The notes: generated by a model from the letters alone, not told the origin. 41,581 nucleotides of DNA from Sphingobium sp. Ant17 (GCF_000588875.1 NZ_JEMV01000038.1:1-41581); one strand, 5' to 3'. Shown: positions 15,672 to 26,077, numbered from the stretch's first letter. Made by a program: numbers and translations.

Positions 15672-16284
15672 AGGGACCACCCGCCTGCAGCGCGGCCTGA
15701 TAGGCGGGACGCGCATGTATGTCGCCCAGCCAGCGCAGGATATTCGGCCGGCTATCGTTGAGGCCGCCGCGCGAGCAGGCCGCTTCCAGCGGGAAGCTCA
15801 TCATCATGTCGGCGGCCGTGAAAGCCTCGCCCGCAAAATAGGGGCGGCTCGCCAATTCGCTTTCGATCCAGTCGAGATGATCGTCCAGCATCCGCTGCAC
15901 CGTCGGCCGCGCGGGACGACCCAGCAGGCCGAGCTTGCCGATGATCAGCAGCGCGAGCAGCGGCGGCATCATCGATCCTTCGGCATAGTGCAGGAACTGG
16001 CGATAGCGGATCGTGCCCTCCGCATCGGCGGGCGCGCCAAAGCGATTACCGGCGCGCCCGACCATATAGTCCATGATCGCGCCTGTCTCGATCAGGCGGT
16101 GGCCATCCACCTCCACCACCGGCGACCGACCGAGCGGATGAATGGCGCGCAGCGATGCGGGCGCGCGCATCGTCTTGCGATCGCGTTCGTAGCGGCGCAC
16201 CTCATAAGCCTCGCCCAATTCCTCCAGCAGCCAGAGGATGCGTTGCGAGCGGCTGTTGTTGAGATGGTGGACGATGATGGTCAT
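15658..16284 (-). CDS. Glutathione S-transferase family protein
   Basis: The 208-aa protein has an N-terminal thioredoxin-like domain (MTIIVHHLNNSRSQRILWLL) with the glutathione-binding cis-Pro/Ser-type stretch (RSPVVEVDGHRLIETGAIMDY), followed by the all-helical C-terminal domain containing FTAADMMMSF. The catalytic residue is likely Ser in NNSRSQR. GGAGC lies before the ATG. The gene overlaps the M24 gene, so both form a bicistronic unit convergent with the catabolic operon. In sphingomonads GSTs often take part in cleavage or isomerisation of aromatic compounds; that role is inference here. Confidence 0.9.
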   Translation of the reverse strand: MTIIVHHLNNSRSQRILWLLEELGEAYEVRRYERDRKTMRAPASLRAIHPLGRSPVVEVDGHRLIETGAIMDYMVGRAGNRFGAPADAEGTIRYRQFLHYAEGSMMPPLLALLIIGKLGLLGRPARPTVQRMLDDHLDWIESELASRPYFAGEAFTAADMMMSFPLEAACSRGGLNDSRPNILRWLGDIHARPAYQAALQAGGPYAYA

Positions 16285-16343
16285 GACGGCTCCGATGCTG
16301 CGTGGCGGTAAGGGCTAACGCAGCCGGGAACGCGCGACAACAT

Positions 16344-16434
16344 CCGTTCGCTTCGAGCGTGTCGAGAAGCGTTTCTCGACGTAGTTTATCCAGAGCGACG
16401 CCGCAGGCGGCGTCGAGGGGCTCGAAACAAACGG
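16344..16434. repeat. Dispersed palindromic repeat, family C (TTCGAGC type)
   Basis: The ends are inverted copies: CCGTTCGCTTCGAGC at the left and GCTCGAAACAAACGGGC at the right, with internal hairpins TCGAGAAGCGTTTCTCGA and GACGCCGCAGGCGGCGTC. It fills the gap between the malate synthase and GST genes. A second copy with the same ends is at 34375-34451. Confidence 0.7.
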
Positions 16435-16441
16435 GCGTGGG

Positions 16442-18556
16442 TTAAGCCGCTTCCAACTCTGCCCCCGCCTTCTGCTTAGCGCGATAGGCGTGGAGCAGCG
16501 GTTCGGTATAGCCGTTGGGCTGCGCGACACCCTCGAACACCAGCGCACGCGCCGCCTGGAACGCCAGGCTCTCATCCTCGCGCCCACTCATCGGCTGATA
16601 CAAAGGATCGCCCGCATTCTGCGCATCGACCTTGGCCGCCATGCGCCGAAGCGCGGCATCGACCTGTTCGCCGGTGCAGACACCATGCAGCAGCCAGTTG
16701 GCCATATGCTGCGAGGAAATGCGCAGCGTCGCGCGGTCCTCCATCAGGCCGATGTCGTGAATGTCAGGCACTTTGGAACAGCCAACCCCCTGATCGATCC
16801 AACGAACAACATAGCCCAATATGCCCTGCGCATTATTGTCCAGTTCCTGCGCGATCTCATCCTCCGACCAGTTGCGCCCGGTGGCGACCGGGATGGTCAG
16901 CAGCTTTTCGAGCGGCGCGATACCCTCCGCCGCCCGCTCCGCCTGCCGCGCAAAGACGTCGAAGCGGTGATAATGGGCCGCGTGGAGCGTCGCGGCCGTC
17001 GGCGATGGCACCCAGGCGGTGTTGGCCCCGCTCTTGGGATGCCCGATCTTCTGTTCCAGCATGTCGGCCATGCGGTCGGGCGCGGCCCACATCCCCTTGC
17101 CGATCTGCGCGCGACCCGACAGGCCGCAGGCAAGGCCGATCTGGACGTTGCGATCCTCATAGGCGGTGATCCAGTCGCTGCTCTTCATCTCGCCCTTGCG
17201 GATCATCGGCCCGGCCTGCATCGACGTATGCATCTCGTCCCCGGTGCGGTCGAGGAAGCCGGTGTTGATGAAGACGATACGGTCGCGCACGGCATGGATG
17301 CAGGCGGCGAGATTGGCCGAGGTGCGGCGCTCCTCATCCATGACGCCGACCTTGAGCGTGTTGCGCGCCATCCCCAGCATATCTTCGATTCCGTCGAACA
17401 GGCGATTGGTAAAGGCGGCTTCGTCGGGGCCGTGCATCTTGGGCTTGACGATATAGACGCTGCCCGCACGGCTGTTGCCGCCCTCGCGGGCCAGGTCGTG
17501 CAGCGCGATCAGGCTGGTGACGATGCCGTCGAGAATGCCTTCGGGCGCTTGCGAACCATCGGGCAGCAGGATGGCCGGCGTGGTCATCAGATGGCCGACA
17601 TTGCGGACGAACAACAGGCTGCGGCCAGGTAGCGTGAAGCCGTTGCCGTCCGGTGCGGTATAAGCGCGGTCGGGGTTGAGCGCGCGGGTCATCATCGTGC
17701 CGCCCTTCTCGAACGTCTCGGTCAGGTCGCCCTTCATCAGCCCCAGCCAATTGGCATAGGCCGCAACCTTGTCCGCCGCATCGACCGCCGCGACCGAATC
17801 CTCCAGATCGCAAATGGCGGTCAGCGCCGATTCGAGGATGACGTCGGCTATGCCCGCCGGGTCGGTCGCGCCGATCGGGTGGCTGCTATCGAAAACGACT
17901 TCGATATGCAGGCCGTTGTGGCGGAACAGGCGGCCCTTCTCGCTGCGGCCTAGATATTGGCTCGGATCGGCGAGGATGATGTCGTCTATAGCCAGGTCGG
18001 CCCAACGCCCATTGGCGAGCGGGATGGCATCGTCCAGAAACGCCTTGGCCCAGGCAATGACCTGCGCCCCGCGCGCCGCGTCATAGCCCTTGCCCGCCGC
18101 CGCGCCGGGAATCGCGTCGGTGCCGTACAGCGAGTCGTACAGACTTCCCCAACGCGCATTGGCGGCATTGAGCAGGAAGCGGGCGTTGAGGATGGGGACG
18201 ACCAATTGCGGTCCGGCGAGGCGCGCAACCTCATCATCGACATTCTCGCTGCCGATCGTGAAGGGCGCGGGTTCGGAAACCAGATAGCCGATGGCGCGCA
18301 GGAAGGCCTGATAAGCCTGCGGGTCATGCGGCTGGCCTGCGCGCTGCTCATGCCAGTCATCGATCTGCGCCTGCATCGCGTCGCGGGTTTCCAGCAGCGC
18401 GATATTGTCAGGGGTGAAGCGTGCGAAAATGTCCGCAGCCCCGGCCCAGAAGGCGGCCGGTTCGATCCCGGTGCCGGGCAGTGCCTGATTGTCGATGAAG
18501 TCGGCGAGCGATGCCGCGACCTGAAGGCCGGATTTGTCGATCATGTGGTCGGTCAT
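16442..18556 (-). CDS. glcB: Malate synthase G
   Basis: Malate synthase condenses glyoxylate with acetyl-CoA to malate in the glyoxylate cycle. At 704 aa this is the long, monomeric G isoform. Recognisable stretches are [20 protein letters not shown], the catalytic loop region [40 protein letters not shown], the KPKMHGPDE segment and [17 protein letters not shown] sequence, ending in [13 protein letters not shown]. The start at 18556 follows TTAGGAGCAGATTG. A longer open frame reaches 18637 but is encoded by an intergenic repeat and is rejected. It is divergent from a LysR gene that may control it. Confidence 0.96.
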   Translation of the reverse strand: MTDHMIDKSGLQVAASLADFIDNQALPGTGIEPAAFWAGAADIFARFTPDNIALLETRDAMQAQIDDWHEQRAGQPHDPQAYQAFLRAIGYLVSEPAPFTIGSENVDDEVARLAGPQLVVPILNARFLLNAANARWGSLYDSLYGTDAIPGAAAGKGYDAARGAQVIAWAKAFLDDAIPLANGRWADLAIDDIILADPSQYLGRSEKGRLFRHNGLHIEVVFDSSHPIGATDPAGIADVILESALTAICDLEDSVAAVDAADKVAAYANWLGLMKGDLTETFEKGGTMMTRALNPDRAYTAPDGNGFTLPGRSLLFVRNVGHLMTTPAILLPDGSQAPEGILDGIVTSLIALHDLAREGGNSRAGSVYIVKPKMHGPDEAAFTNRLFDGIEDMLGMARNTLKVGVMDEERRTSANLAACIHAVRDRIVFINTGFLDRTGDEMHTSMQAGPMIRKGEMKSSDWITAYEDRNVQIGLACGLSGRAQIGKGMWAAPDRMADMLEQKIGHPKSGANTAWVPSPTAATLHAAHYHRFDVFARQAERAAEGIAPLEKLLTIPVATGRNWSEDEIAQELDNNAQGILGYVVRWIDQGVGCSKVPDIHDIGLMEDRATLRISSQHMANWLLHGVCTGEQVDAALRRMAAKVDAQNAGDPLYQPMSGREDESLAFQAARALVFEGVAQPNGYTEPLLHAYRAKQKAGAELEAA

Positions 18557-18578
18557 CAATCTGCTCCTAAATATTTTC

Positions 18579-18604
18579 GTCATCCCCGCGAAAGCGGGAA
18601 TGAC
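18579..18604. repeat. Dispersed palindromic repeat, family A (single hairpin copy)
   Basis: GTCATCCCCGC and GCGGGAATGAC form a hairpin around GAAA. It lies directly upstream of the malate synthase ribosome-binding site. The same core occurs at 23565, 25960 and 35514, where two hairpins flank a variable centre. Confidence 0.75.
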
Positions 18605-18641
18605 CATGCTGTATGGAAACATGTACCCCATTCCCATTATG

Positions 18642-18663
18642 TCGTATATTCACTATTATACGA
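18642..18663. promoter_or_regulatory. Candidate LysR operator between malate synthase and its divergent regulator
   Basis: TCGTATA (18642-18648) and TATACGA (18657-18663) form a perfect 7-bp inverted repeat with an 8-bp AT-rich spacer; the outer flanks ATG and ACAT extend it with one slipped base. It lies 28 bp before the LysR start in an AT-rich stretch, the usual place for a LysR binding site controlling both directions. Confidence 0.5.
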
Positions 18664-18690
18664 ACATAGTCATTCCCATGGTGAACGAAT

Positions 18691-19614
18691 ATGATGGACC
18701 CCGACCATGAACTCTTCGTCGCGATCGTGGACGAAGGCGGCCTCGCCGCCGCCGGTCGGCGCCTCCACATCTCGCCAGCCATGATGTCCAAACGGCTCGC
18801 GCGGCTGGAGGAGCGGCTGGGCACGCGCCTCGTTCACCGCACGACGCGGCGGCTGGCGCTGACCCCGGCGGGCGAGCGGCTCCATGCCGATCTGCGCGGC
18901 ATATTGGCGGCGCTGGACGAGGCCGAGCGGCGCGTGTCGGGCACGTCGGCGATCGTCGCGGGGCCGCTGCGCATCACCGCGCCCACTTCCTTTGGCCGGA
19001 TGCATCTCGCGCCCTGGCTGCCGCGCTTCATGGAGGCCCATCCCCGTGTCGATCTCGCCATCAACTTGTCGGACGATTTCGCCGACCTGATCGACACCCG
19101 CGCCGACCTCGCCATCCGCATCACCGGCGATCCGGGGCCGGGCCTGGCCGCACGACGGCTGGCGACCAACCGCCGCATCCTGTGCGCCGCGCCCGCCTAT
19201 CTCGACCGCTACGGCACGCCCGCCACCCTCGCCGATCTCAAAACCCACCGCCTGCTCGCCGCCGATGGCCAGATGCCCTGGCGCCTCGTCGGCCCGAAAG
19301 GCCCGGTGACGGTCGAGGGCCGCAGCCACGTCCGCACCAACAGCAGCGAAGTGGTCCGCGAACTGGCGCTGGCGGGCGGCGGCATCGCCCTGCGCTCGCT
19401 CTGGGATATCAGCGACGCGCTGGCGCGCGGCGATGTTCGGCAGATCGTGCCGGACCATGAAGGGTCGGCGGATGTCGGCCTGTTCGCGGTGCAACTGCCA
19501 CAGCATAATCCGCCCGCCGCCATCACCGCCTTCGTCGATTTTCTTGTCGGACTATATGCGCCAACACCCCCCTGGGCGCGTTCCACCATTGCCCTTGCGG
19601 AACGCAGCCCTTAA
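18691..19614 (+). CDS. LysR-family transcriptional regulator (CrgA-like)
   Basis: A 307-aa LysR protein. Its helix-turn-helix region (FVAIVDEGGLAAAGRRLHIS, then MMSKRLARLEERLGTRLVHR) and the phrase TTRRLALTPAGE are typical of the large CrgA/AaeR-like group. The effector domain starts near residue 90 (GPLRITAPTSFGR). It is divergent from malate synthase, with an inverted repeat between them, and is followed 10 bp later by the malic enzyme gene. A role in controlling C2/C4 metabolism is suggested by position only. Two adjacent ATG codons (18691, 18694) could serve as start. Confidence 0.92.
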   Translation: MMDPDHELFVAIVDEGGLAAAGRRLHISPAMMSKRLARLEERLGTRLVHRTTRRLALTPAGERLHADLRGILAALDEAERRVSGTSAIVAGPLRITAPTSFGRMHLAPWLPRFMEAHPRVDLAINLSDDFADLIDTRADLAIRITGDPGPGLAARRLATNRRILCAAPAYLDRYGTPATLADLKTHRLLAADGQMPWRLVGPKGPVTVEGRSHVRTNSSEVVRELALAGGGIALRSLWDISDALARGDVRQIVPDHEGSADVGLFAVQLPQHNPPAAITAFVDFLVGLYAPTPPWARSTIALAERSP

Positions 19615-19624
19615 GGCCCATCGC

Positions 19625-21892
19625 ATGGACGATAATACCCGCCGCGCCGCCCTCGACTATCACCGCTTTCCCCAGCCGGGGAAGCTGCGGATCGAGCCGA
19701 CCAAACGCATGGTCAACCAGCGCGATCTCGCGCTGGCCTATTCGCCCGGCGTCGCCGCCCCCTGCATGGAGATCGCCGCCGATCCCGACAAGGCGCTCGA
19801 TTATACCGCGCGCGGCAATCTGGTCGCGGTCATCTCCAACGGCACCGCCGTATTGGGCCTGGGCGCGATCGGCGCGCTGGCGTCCAAGCCGGTGATGGAG
19901 GGCAAGGCGGTCCTCTTCAAGAAATTCGCCGATATCGACGTGTTCGACATCGAACTCGACACCACTGACCCCGAAAAATTCATCGAAGCCGTCGCCCTGA
20001 TGGAGCCGACCTTCGGCGGCATCAACCTGGAAGACATCAAGGCACCCGAATGTTTCGCCATCGAAGCACGGTTGAAGGAACGGATGAATATTCCGGTCTT
20101 TCACGATGATCAGCATGGCACCGCCATCGTCGTCGCCGCCGCCGTGCGCAACGCGCTGGTGATTCAGGGCAAGACGCTGGCCGATGCCAAGCTGGTGACG
20201 TCGGGCGCGGGCGCGGCGGCGCTCGCCTGCGTCGACCTGCTCGTGTCGATGGGCCTGCCGGTCGACAATGTCACCATGACCGACAAGGATGGCGTCATCC
20301 ATTCGGGCCGCGAAGGCATGTTGCCCAATATGGCGCGCTACGCCCGCGTCACCAACGCGCGCACCCTGCCCGACGTGCTGCCGGGCGCCAATCTGTTCCT
20401 CGGCCTCTCCGCGCCCGGCGTATTGAAGCCCGAATGGTTGCCGTTGATGGCGCCCAATCCGCTGATCTTCGCGCTCGCCAACCCCGAACCCGAAATCCGC
20501 CCGGAGGCCGCGCGCGAAGTCCGCCCGGACGCGATCATCGCCACCGGCCGCTCGGACTATCCCAACCAGGTCAACAACGTCCTGTGCTTCCCCTATATCT
20601 TCCGGGGCGCGCTGGATGTCGGCGCGACCCAGATCAACGAAGCGATGAAGGTCGCGGCCGCCGACGCGATCGCCAGCCTCGCCCGCATGCCCGCGCATGA
20701 CAGCGTGGCGCAGGCCTATGGCGGGCGCAGGCTGGTCTTCGGCCCCGACTATATCATCCCCACCCCCTTCGACCCGCGCCTGATCGGCGAGATCGCCGTC
20801 GCCGTGGCGCGCGCGGCGATGGACAGCGGCGTCGCCCGCCGCCCGATCGACCTGGACGACTATCGCCGTCGCCTGACGCGGCAGAACACTCGGTCCGGCC
20901 AGCTCATGCTGCCGGTGTTCGAGGCCGCACGCGGCGGCGCACGCCGCATCGTCTATGGCGAGGGCGAGGATGAGCGCGTGCTGCGCGCCATTCAGGACGC
21001 GCTGGACGAAGGCATCGTCCGCCCGACCATCATCGCACGCCGCCGCATCCTGAACCAGAAGCTGCCCGACCTTGGCCTGCGCTTTGAACTCGGCCGCGAT
21101 GTCGAGGTGATCGACCCCGAAACCGATCATGAGATTATGACGCAACTGGTCGAGGGCTATCGCGCCGTCGCCTCGCGCCGGGGCGTGCCCGCCGCCGAAG
21201 TGCTGCGCCATGTCTATCGCCGCCCCAGCGTCACCGCCGCCATGCTGCTGCGCCTGGGCCATGTCGACGCCGCGCTGATCGGTGGCAATTCGGAATATTG
21301 GGGCCAGGTCGAACATGCGCTGCGCATCATCGACCGGGTGCCGGGCCGCAACCGCGTCTATGCGCTGTCGGGGCTGATCCTCGATGCGGGCGCGCTGTTC
21401 ATCACCGACACCCATATGGTGCCCAATCCGACGCTCGAACAGATTGCGGAAATGACGCTGCTGGCGGCGACCGAGCTGGAACATTTCGGCCTGGTCCCGC
21501 GTGTCGCCCTGCTGTCCCACTCCAATTTCGGTGCCTCGCACAGCGACAGCGCGCGCAAGATGCGCGCTGCGCTCAAACTGGTGCGGCAGGCCGCGCCCGA
21601 CCTCGCCGTCGATGGCGAAATGCATGCCGATGCGGCGCTCAGCCAGGCGCTGCGCGAAAAGCTGATCCCCGATTCGCGCTTCGAAGGGCCAGCCAATCTG
21701 CTGGTCATGCCCAATCTCGATGCCGCCAACATCACGCTCACCGCACTGTCCGCCTCGTCCAGTTCGCCGACCGTCGGGCCGATGCTGATGGGCCTGACCA
21801 AGCCCATTCATGTGCTGACCCCCGGCGTCACCTCGCGCGGAATCCTCAACCTCACCGCCATCGCAGCGGCGGAAGTCGCCCGCGAAGGCTGA
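19625..21892 (+). CDS. maeB: NADP-dependent malic enzyme with phosphotransacetylase-like domain
   Basis: Malic enzyme decarboxylates malate to pyruvate with reduction of NADP+. The 755-aa protein has the two-part MaeB build. The N-terminal malic enzyme half has [24 protein letters not shown] and the nucleotide motif GAGAAALAC; the C-terminal half resembles phosphotransacetylase ([46 protein letters not shown]). In known MaeB proteins the second half is regulatory, binding acetyl-CoA, not catalytic. AAGG precedes the ATG. Together with the adjacent malate synthase it links the glyoxylate shunt with pyruvate and NADPH supply. Confidence 0.95.
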   Translation: MDDNTRRAALDYHRFPQPGKLRIEPTKRMVNQRDLALAYSPGVAAPCMEIAADPDKALDYTARGNLVAVISNGTAVLGLGAIGALASKPVMEGKAVLFKKFADIDVFDIELDTTDPEKFIEAVALMEPTFGGINLEDIKAPECFAIEARLKERMNIPVFHDDQHGTAIVVAAAVRNALVIQGKTLADAKLVTSGAGAAALACVDLLVSMGLPVDNVTMTDKDGVIHSGREGMLPNMARYARVTNARTLPDVLPGANLFLGLSAPGVLKPEWLPLMAPNPLIFALANPEPEIRPEAAREVRPDAIIATGRSDYPNQVNNVLCFPYIFRGALDVGATQINEAMKVAAADAIASLARMPAHDSVAQAYGGRRLVFGPDYIIPTPFDPRLIGEIAVAVARAAMDSGVARRPIDLDDYRRRLTRQNTRSGQLMLPVFEAARGGARRIVYGEGEDERVLRAIQDALDEGIVRPTIIARRRILNQKLPDLGLRFELGRDVEVIDPETDHEIMTQLVEGYRAVASRRGVPAAEVLRHVYRRPSVTAAMLLRLGHVDAALIGGNSEYWGQVEHALRIIDRVPGRNRVYALSGLILDAGALFITDTHMVPNPTLEQIAEMTLLAATELEHFGLVPRVALLSHSNFGASHSDSARKMRAALKLVRQAAPDLAVDGEMHADAALSQALREKLIPDSRFEGPANLLVMPNLDAANITLTALSASSSSPTVGPMLMGLTKPIHVLTPGVTSRGILNLTAIAAAEVAREG

Positions 21893-21927
21893 GCTTAACC
21901 TTTTGCCGCTATTGTAGAGGATGGAGT

Positions 21928-22021
21928 TCCTCCCCTGTAAGGGGAGGTGGCTGGCGAAGCCAGACGGAGGGGTGTCCCCCTCTCGATAGGACGCGCGCCC
22001 TCCCCCTAAATAGGGAGGATC
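21928..22021. repeat. Dispersed palindromic repeat, family B (TCCTCCCC type)
   Basis: The left hairpin is TCCTCCCCTGTAAGGGGAGG followed by TGGCTGGCGAAGCCAGACGGAGGGGTG, and the right hairpin is CCCTCCCCCTAAATAGGGAGGATC. The same TGGC-N-GACGGAGGGGT core occurs at 41525-41581. It separates the malic enzyme and L,D-transpeptidase genes and may act as a transcription barrier. Confidence 0.75.
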
Positions 22022-22036
22022 TTATTCGAGGATGAT

Positions 22037-22729
22037 ATGGCAGCTCTGCTCAAAGCATTGGCGAAAAGCGCTGGTCCCAAGCTGGCGATCGGCGCGGGGC
22101 TGGCGGGCGTCGCCCTGCTGGTGACCGGCTGGATCGACCGGCCCGCAGCGGAAGAACCCGCGCCGCCTGCACCCATAGCAAAGGCACCACCTGCTCCCGC
22201 GCCTGCCCCTGCAAAGCCCGCCGAACGGCGCAGCGATCAACCGATGACGATCGATCCGCGCGCCTTGACGGTCAAGCGCGTCCTCAAGATCGACGGCCCG
22301 TTCCGCCATGGCGATTATGCCTGGGACGAAAGCGGCGCGCCGCCGACCGGCCCCGTCATCATCACCGTGGACCTGCGCGCGCAGACGCTATCGGTGTTCC
22401 GCGCGGGCTATGAAATCGGCGCGGCGGTCATCCTCTATGGCGCGACCGACAAGCCCAGCCCCTTGGGTGCCTTCCCGATCACGCAGAAGGACGCCGACCA
22501 TTATTCCAACCTCTACGACAATGCGCCGATGCCCTATATGCTGCGCCTGACCAGCGACGGCGTGGCGATCCATGGCAGCGACGTGCAATGGGGCAAGGCA
22601 ACCCATGGCTGCATCGGCGTGCCGATCGCCTTCGCGCAAAAATTGTTCGGCGTCACCAAATTGGGTGATGTCGTCGTCATCACCAACGGCAAGCGCCTCG
22701 ACGTCAGCAAGGCGCAGGTCGGTGCGTAA
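22037..22729 (+). CDS. L,D-transpeptidase (YkuD) family protein
   Basis: The 230-aa protein has an N-terminal membrane anchor (residues about 15-32), an Ala/Pro-rich spacer (39-62) and a YkuD domain (about 105-225). The YkuD signature has H179 (IHGSD), then T-H190-G-C192, with Cys192 the likely nucleophile that would form 3-3 crosslinks or attach proteins to peptidoglycan in the periplasm. Unlike the common HGC-hydrophobic-Arg pattern, the sequence reads HGCIGVP, with Gly in place of the usual Arg. GAGGATGAT lies before the ATG. It converges with thiE after 21 bp. Confidence 0.88.
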   Translation: MAALLKALAKSAGPKLAIGAGLAGVALLVTGWIDRPAAEEPAPPAPIAKAPPAPAPAPAKPAERRSDQPMTIDPRALTVKRVLKIDGPFRHGDYAWDESGAPPTGPVIITVDLRAQTLSVFRAGYEIGAAVILYGATDKPSPLGAFPITQKDADHYSNLYDNAPMPYMLRLTSDGVAIHGSDVQWGKATHGCIGVPIAFAQKLFGVTKLGDVVVITNGKRLDVSKAQVGA

Positions 22730-22750
22730 GCGCCTCCGCCCTGCCCCGGA

Positions 22751-23458
22751 TCAACGCGGCGGCGGCGGTTTGCTCGCCAGCACTTCGGCAAAGGCGGCGA
22801 CGCCCGCCTTCGGGCCTTCCGGGTGCGCCCAAACCGCGCTGCTGACCGCCAGGAAGTCCGCACCCGCCATCACCAATGGCCCGGCATTGTCAGCGGTCAC
22901 GCCGCCAATCGCGACGCAGGGCAGTTCGAACAGCGTCGTCCACCAGCCCAGGATCGAGGGTTCGGCGCGATGCTGTGTTTCCTTGGTCGTGGTCGGGAAG
23001 AATGCGCCGAACGCGACATAGTCGGCCCCCGCCTCGCCTGCTTCCATCGCCAGGTGACGGCTGTCATGGCAGGTCACGCCGATCTGAACATTGGGACCAA
23101 GCTGCTTGCGCGCATCGCGCGGGTCGCCATCCTCCTGCCCCAGATGGACGCCATCCGCGCCCAACCGCTTGGCGAGGCCGATGCTGTCGTTGATGATGAA
23201 GGCAACCTCATGCTCGGCGCAGATCGCCTGCAGCGGCGGCGCGAGCGCGGCGATGGCATGGTCGTCCAGCCCCTTGAGCCGCAACTGAAACGCCGCAACC
23301 TTGCCGCCTTCCAGCGCCTGCGCCAGGCGCGGCGCAAAATCCGCGTCGATCGCGGGCGGCGAGATCAGATAGAGTTGGCAAGCCGGGCGAAAGCCCGTCT
23401 GGAACTGATCGGCAAAATGCGGATCGAGCGCCAGTTCTTCATCGGTAAAATCGGTCAT
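22751..23458 (-). CDS. thiE: Thiamine phosphate synthase
   Basis: This enzyme joins HMP-PP and THZ-P to thiamine monophosphate. The 235-aa TIM-barrel protein has FQLRLKG (FQLR pyrophosphate strand), [20 protein letters not shown] with the Asn-Asp pair and the VHLGQEDG motif, [33 protein letters not shown] and the phosphate-binding end AIGGVTADN. An N-terminal extension of about 25 residues is present. No other thi genes are close. It lies 267 bp downstream of fructose-bisphosphate aldolase on the same strand, with repeats between them. Transketolase upstream uses thiamine diphosphate, so the location may not be accidental. Confidence 0.93.
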   Translation of the reverse strand: MTDFTDEELALDPHFADQFQTGFRPACQLYLISPPAIDADFAPRLAQALEGGKVAAFQLRLKGLDDHAIAALAPPLQAICAEHEVAFIINDSIGLAKRLGADGVHLGQEDGDPRDARKQLGPNVQIGVTCHDSRHLAMEAGEAGADYVAFGAFFPTTTKETQHRAEPSILGWWTTLFELPCVAIGGVTADNAGPLVMAGADFLAVSSAVWAHPEGPKAGVAAFAEVLASKPPPPR

Positions 23459-23564
23459 GGCCGGGTGTTAGCCCAGCCAGCCCCGTAACGAAAGCCTGTC
23501 GCTTTCCTTCCTGCTCCTCTCCCTGTGGAGGATCGTCGCGAAATTCATCACCCACAGATTTTTA

Positions 23565-23653
23565 CGTCATCCCCGCGAAGGCGGGGACCATCTCCGGGCC
23601 TAAAATCAAGACGATAAGGTGGGAGATGGGTTCCCGCTTCCGCGGGAATGACG
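23565..23653. repeat. Dispersed palindromic repeat, family A (two-hairpin copy)
   Basis: CGTCATCCCCGCGAAGGCGGGGA opens and TTCCCGCTTCCGCGGGAATGACG closes an 89-bp element whose ends are inverted copies of each other. It occupies the middle of the 267-bp gap between the aldolase and thiE genes; nothing else is recognisable in that gap. Confidence 0.8.
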
Positions 23654-23725
23654 ATGATTTGTACGATCCGCGTTTCGCAACGATCCCCTGTCAGAGGAGG
23701 ATCAGGCGATAGTCAGGCTACCCCG

Positions 23726-24631
23726 TTATGCCGCAACCGCCGTCTTGGTGACCGATGCGCCGTGGATTTCGTCGATCGCTTCGCCCAGCGCCGCGTTGAA
23801 CTCGTCATCGCTCATCTGATGGCGCAGGTCGTTGAGCAGTGCGCGGCTGAAGCTGGCGATGATGCCGCGATTTTTGGCCAGCTCGACGCAGGCTTCGGGA
23901 CGGGCAAAGCCACCCGATAGCGCAACGACGCGCAGGACGCGGGGATGATCGACCAGCGGGTCGAACAGGCCCGCCTGCACCGGCAGCGACAATTTCAGCA
24001 TCACCTGCTGGTCGTCGGGCAACGCATCGAGCGCCTTGACCAGTTCGTCGAGCAGGATCGCATCGGCTTGCGCGCGTTCGGGCGACTTGATGTTCACTTC
24101 CGGCTCGATGATCGGCATCAGGCCAGCGGCGAGAACCTGCTGCCCGGTTTCGAACTGCTGCTTGACCACAGCCGCGATGCCTTCGCGGTTGGCGAGGTTG
24201 ACGACCGAGCGTTCCTTGGTGCCGAACACGCCCAGCGCCTTGGCGCGGTGGAGCAGGATGTCGAGATCGGGGTTCGGCTTCATCAGCTGAACGCCATTGA
24301 CTTCGTCTTCCAGCCCCTTGTCGATCTTGATGAAGGGCACGACGCCCTTGTCGATCAACGCCTGCGGGGTCGGCTTGCCATCGACGGTGCCGTCCATGGT
24401 GCGCTCGAACAGGATCGCGCCCAGCACCTTGTCGCCGGTGAACATGGGCGAGGAGATGATGCGGCTGCGCATGGCGTGGATCAGGCCGAACATCTCTTCC
24501 TCGGAGCCCCACGCCCCTTCTTCGATGCCATAGCCCTTGAGCGCCTTGGGCGTCGATCCACCACTCTGGTCGAGCGCGGCGATAAAGCCATTACCGTCGG
24601 CGATTTTCTGTTTCATGGTCTGATCCAGCAT
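23726..24631 (-). CDS. fda: Fructose-bisphosphate aldolase class I
   Basis: The Schiff-base aldolase splits fructose 1,6-bisphosphate into glyceraldehyde 3-phosphate and dihydroxyacetone phosphate. The 301-aa protein has FIAALDQSGGSTPKALKGYG near the start, VPFIKIDKGLEDE with the Lys region, LAAGLMPIIEPEVNI, VMLKLSLP with a candidate Schiff-base Lys, and the phosphate-binding ALSGGFAR. The start at 24631 is preferred over the ATG at 24637 because AAGAAGG is at proper distance only for the inner one. It follows pgk by about 100 bp in the tkt-gap-pgk-fda series. Confidence 0.95.
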   Translation of the reverse strand: MLDQTMKQKIADGNGFIAALDQSGGSTPKALKGYGIEEGAWGSEEEMFGLIHAMRSRIISSPMFTGDKVLGAILFERTMDGTVDGKPTPQALIDKGVVPFIKIDKGLEDEVNGVQLMKPNPDLDILLHRAKALGVFGTKERSVVNLANREGIAAVVKQQFETGQQVLAAGLMPIIEPEVNIKSPERAQADAILLDELVKALDALPDDQQVMLKLSLPVQAGLFDPLVDHPRVLRVVALSGGFARPEACVELAKNRGIIASFSRALLNDLRHQMSDDEFNAALGEAIDEIHGASVTKTAVAA

Positions 24632-24737
24632 CTGCACATACCTTCTTTTTGATAAAGGCCCCGCCCCCTCGGCGACACCTGGTCAATGTTTGGTCAGCGC
24701 TGCCCTCTCCCTGGAAGCGCGAACCAATGCCGAACCG

Positions 24738-25940
24738 TCAGGCCATCAACGCCTTGACGCCCGGCAAGTCCTTGCCTTCCATCCATTCCAGGAACGCGCC
24801 GCCAGCGGTCGATACGAAGGTGAAGTCGGCGGCTGCGCCCGCATGGTTGAGCGCGGCGACCGTATCGCCGCCGCCCGCGACCGAGGTCAACTGGCCTTCC
24901 TTGGTCAGCGCCGCCGCCGTGCGCGCCAGCGCGACCGTGGCGGTGTCGAACGGCGCGATCTCGAACGCGCCGAGCGGGCCATTCCATACCAATGTCCGGC
25001 AGTTTTTCAGCACATCGGCCAGCGCCTCGACAGCGGCCGGGCCAACGTCCAGGATCATTTCATCCGCCGCGACTTCATGCACGTTGCACGTCCGCACCGA
25101 TGGCGGGTTGGCGGCGAATTCCTTCGCGACCACCACATCATAGGGCAGATGGATCGTGCAACCCGCCGCTTCGGCCTTGTCGAAAATGGCCTCCGCCGTG
25201 TCCGCCAGATCCTTCTCGCACAGCGACTTGCCGACATCGACACCGCGCGCATGCAGGAAGGTATTGGCCATGCCGCCGCCGATGATCAGATGATCGACCT
25301 TGGTCACCAGATGGTTGAGAACGTCGAGCTTGGTCGAAACCTTGGCCCCGCCCACGACCGCCGCGACCGGCTTGACCGGCGTGCCCAGCGCCGCCTGCAG
25401 CGCATCCAGTTCGCGCTCCATCGCGCGTCCGGCAAAGGCGGGCAGCTTGTGGGCGATGCCCTCGGTCGAGGCATGGGCGCGGTGCGCGGCGGAAAAGGCG
25501 TCGTTGACATACATGTCGACGATCGCCGCCATCGCATCGGCCAGCGCCGGGTCATTGCTTTCCTCGCCCGCATGAAAGCGCGTATTTTCCAGGATCGCAA
25601 TGTCACCCGGGCGCATCACCGCAATGCCGTCGATCGCGGACTGGCCGGCGCAATCGGGGATGAACTGCACTTCGCGGCCCAGCACCTGGGTCAAGGGCCG
25701 GGTAATCTTCGACAGCGAAAATTCGGGGTTCTTCTGGCCCTTGGGGCGGCCGAAATGGGCCAGGATCAGTACCTTCGCACCGCGATCGGCCAGTTCCAGC
25801 ACGGTCGGCATCGCCGAACGCAGGCGGGTATCGTCGCTGACCGACCCTTCATGCATCGGCACGTTGAGGTCTTCGCGCACCAGCACGGCCTTGCCGCTGA
25901 TGTCGCCCATATCGTCGAGTGTCTTGAACGGCTTGGTCAT
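24738..25940 (-). CDS. pgk: Phosphoglycerate kinase
   Basis: This kinase transfers phosphate between 1,3-bisphosphoglycerate and ADP. The 400-aa protein has the N-terminal substrate domain ([50 protein letters not shown]), the hinge region [16 protein letters not shown], and the C-terminal nucleotide domain with WNGPLGAFE and [12 protein letters not shown]. Its length is normal. AGGAAG precedes the ATG. A family A repeat lies between it and the upstream gap gene. Confidence 0.97.
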   Translation of the reverse strand: MTKPFKTLDDMGDISGKAVLVREDLNVPMHEGSVSDDTRLRSAMPTVLELADRGAKVLILAHFGRPKGQKNPEFSLSKITRPLTQVLGREVQFIPDCAGQSAIDGIAVMRPGDIAILENTRFHAGEESNDPALADAMAAIVDMYVNDAFSAAHRAHASTEGIAHKLPAFAGRAMERELDALQAALGTPVKPVAAVVGGAKVSTKLDVLNHLVTKVDHLIIGGGMANTFLHARGVDVGKSLCEKDLADTAEAIFDKAEAAGCTIHLPYDVVVAKEFAANPPSVRTCNVHEVAADEMILDVGPAAVEALADVLKNCRTLVWNGPLGAFEIAPFDTATVALARTAAALTKEGQLTSVAGGGDTVAALNHAGAAADFTFVSTAGGAFLEWMEGKDLPGVKALMA

Positions 25941-25959
25941 GTTGGCTTCCTGATTAATC

Positions 25960-26042
25960 CGTCATCCCAGCGAAAGCTGGGATCACTCTTCCTGTATCGC
26001 CGAAGAGAAGAAAAGCGGGATCCGGCGTCCGCCGGGATGACG
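25960..26042. repeat. Dispersed palindromic repeat, family A (two-hairpin copy)
   Basis: CGTCATCCCAGCGAAAGCTGGGATCA opens and GCGGGATCCGGCGTCCGCCGGGATGACG closes the element. It fills most of the 137-bp gap between gap and pgk. Being inside a probable operon, it would be transcribed and could form RNA hairpins. Confidence 0.8.
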
Positions 26043-26077
26043 AAAAAGGGGGCAAGTCGCCCTGCCCCCTCAGTGAT

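Noticed and set aside
18557..18637. N-terminal extension of malate synthase
   Set aside because: It is encoded by the family A repeat (giving VIPAFAGMT), and a good ribosome-binding site stands before the inner ATG at 18556.
19523..21811. 762-codon open frame antisense to the malic enzyme gene
   Set aside because: Malic enzyme is complete on the other strand; the antisense protein has no recognisable domain and typical shadow composition.
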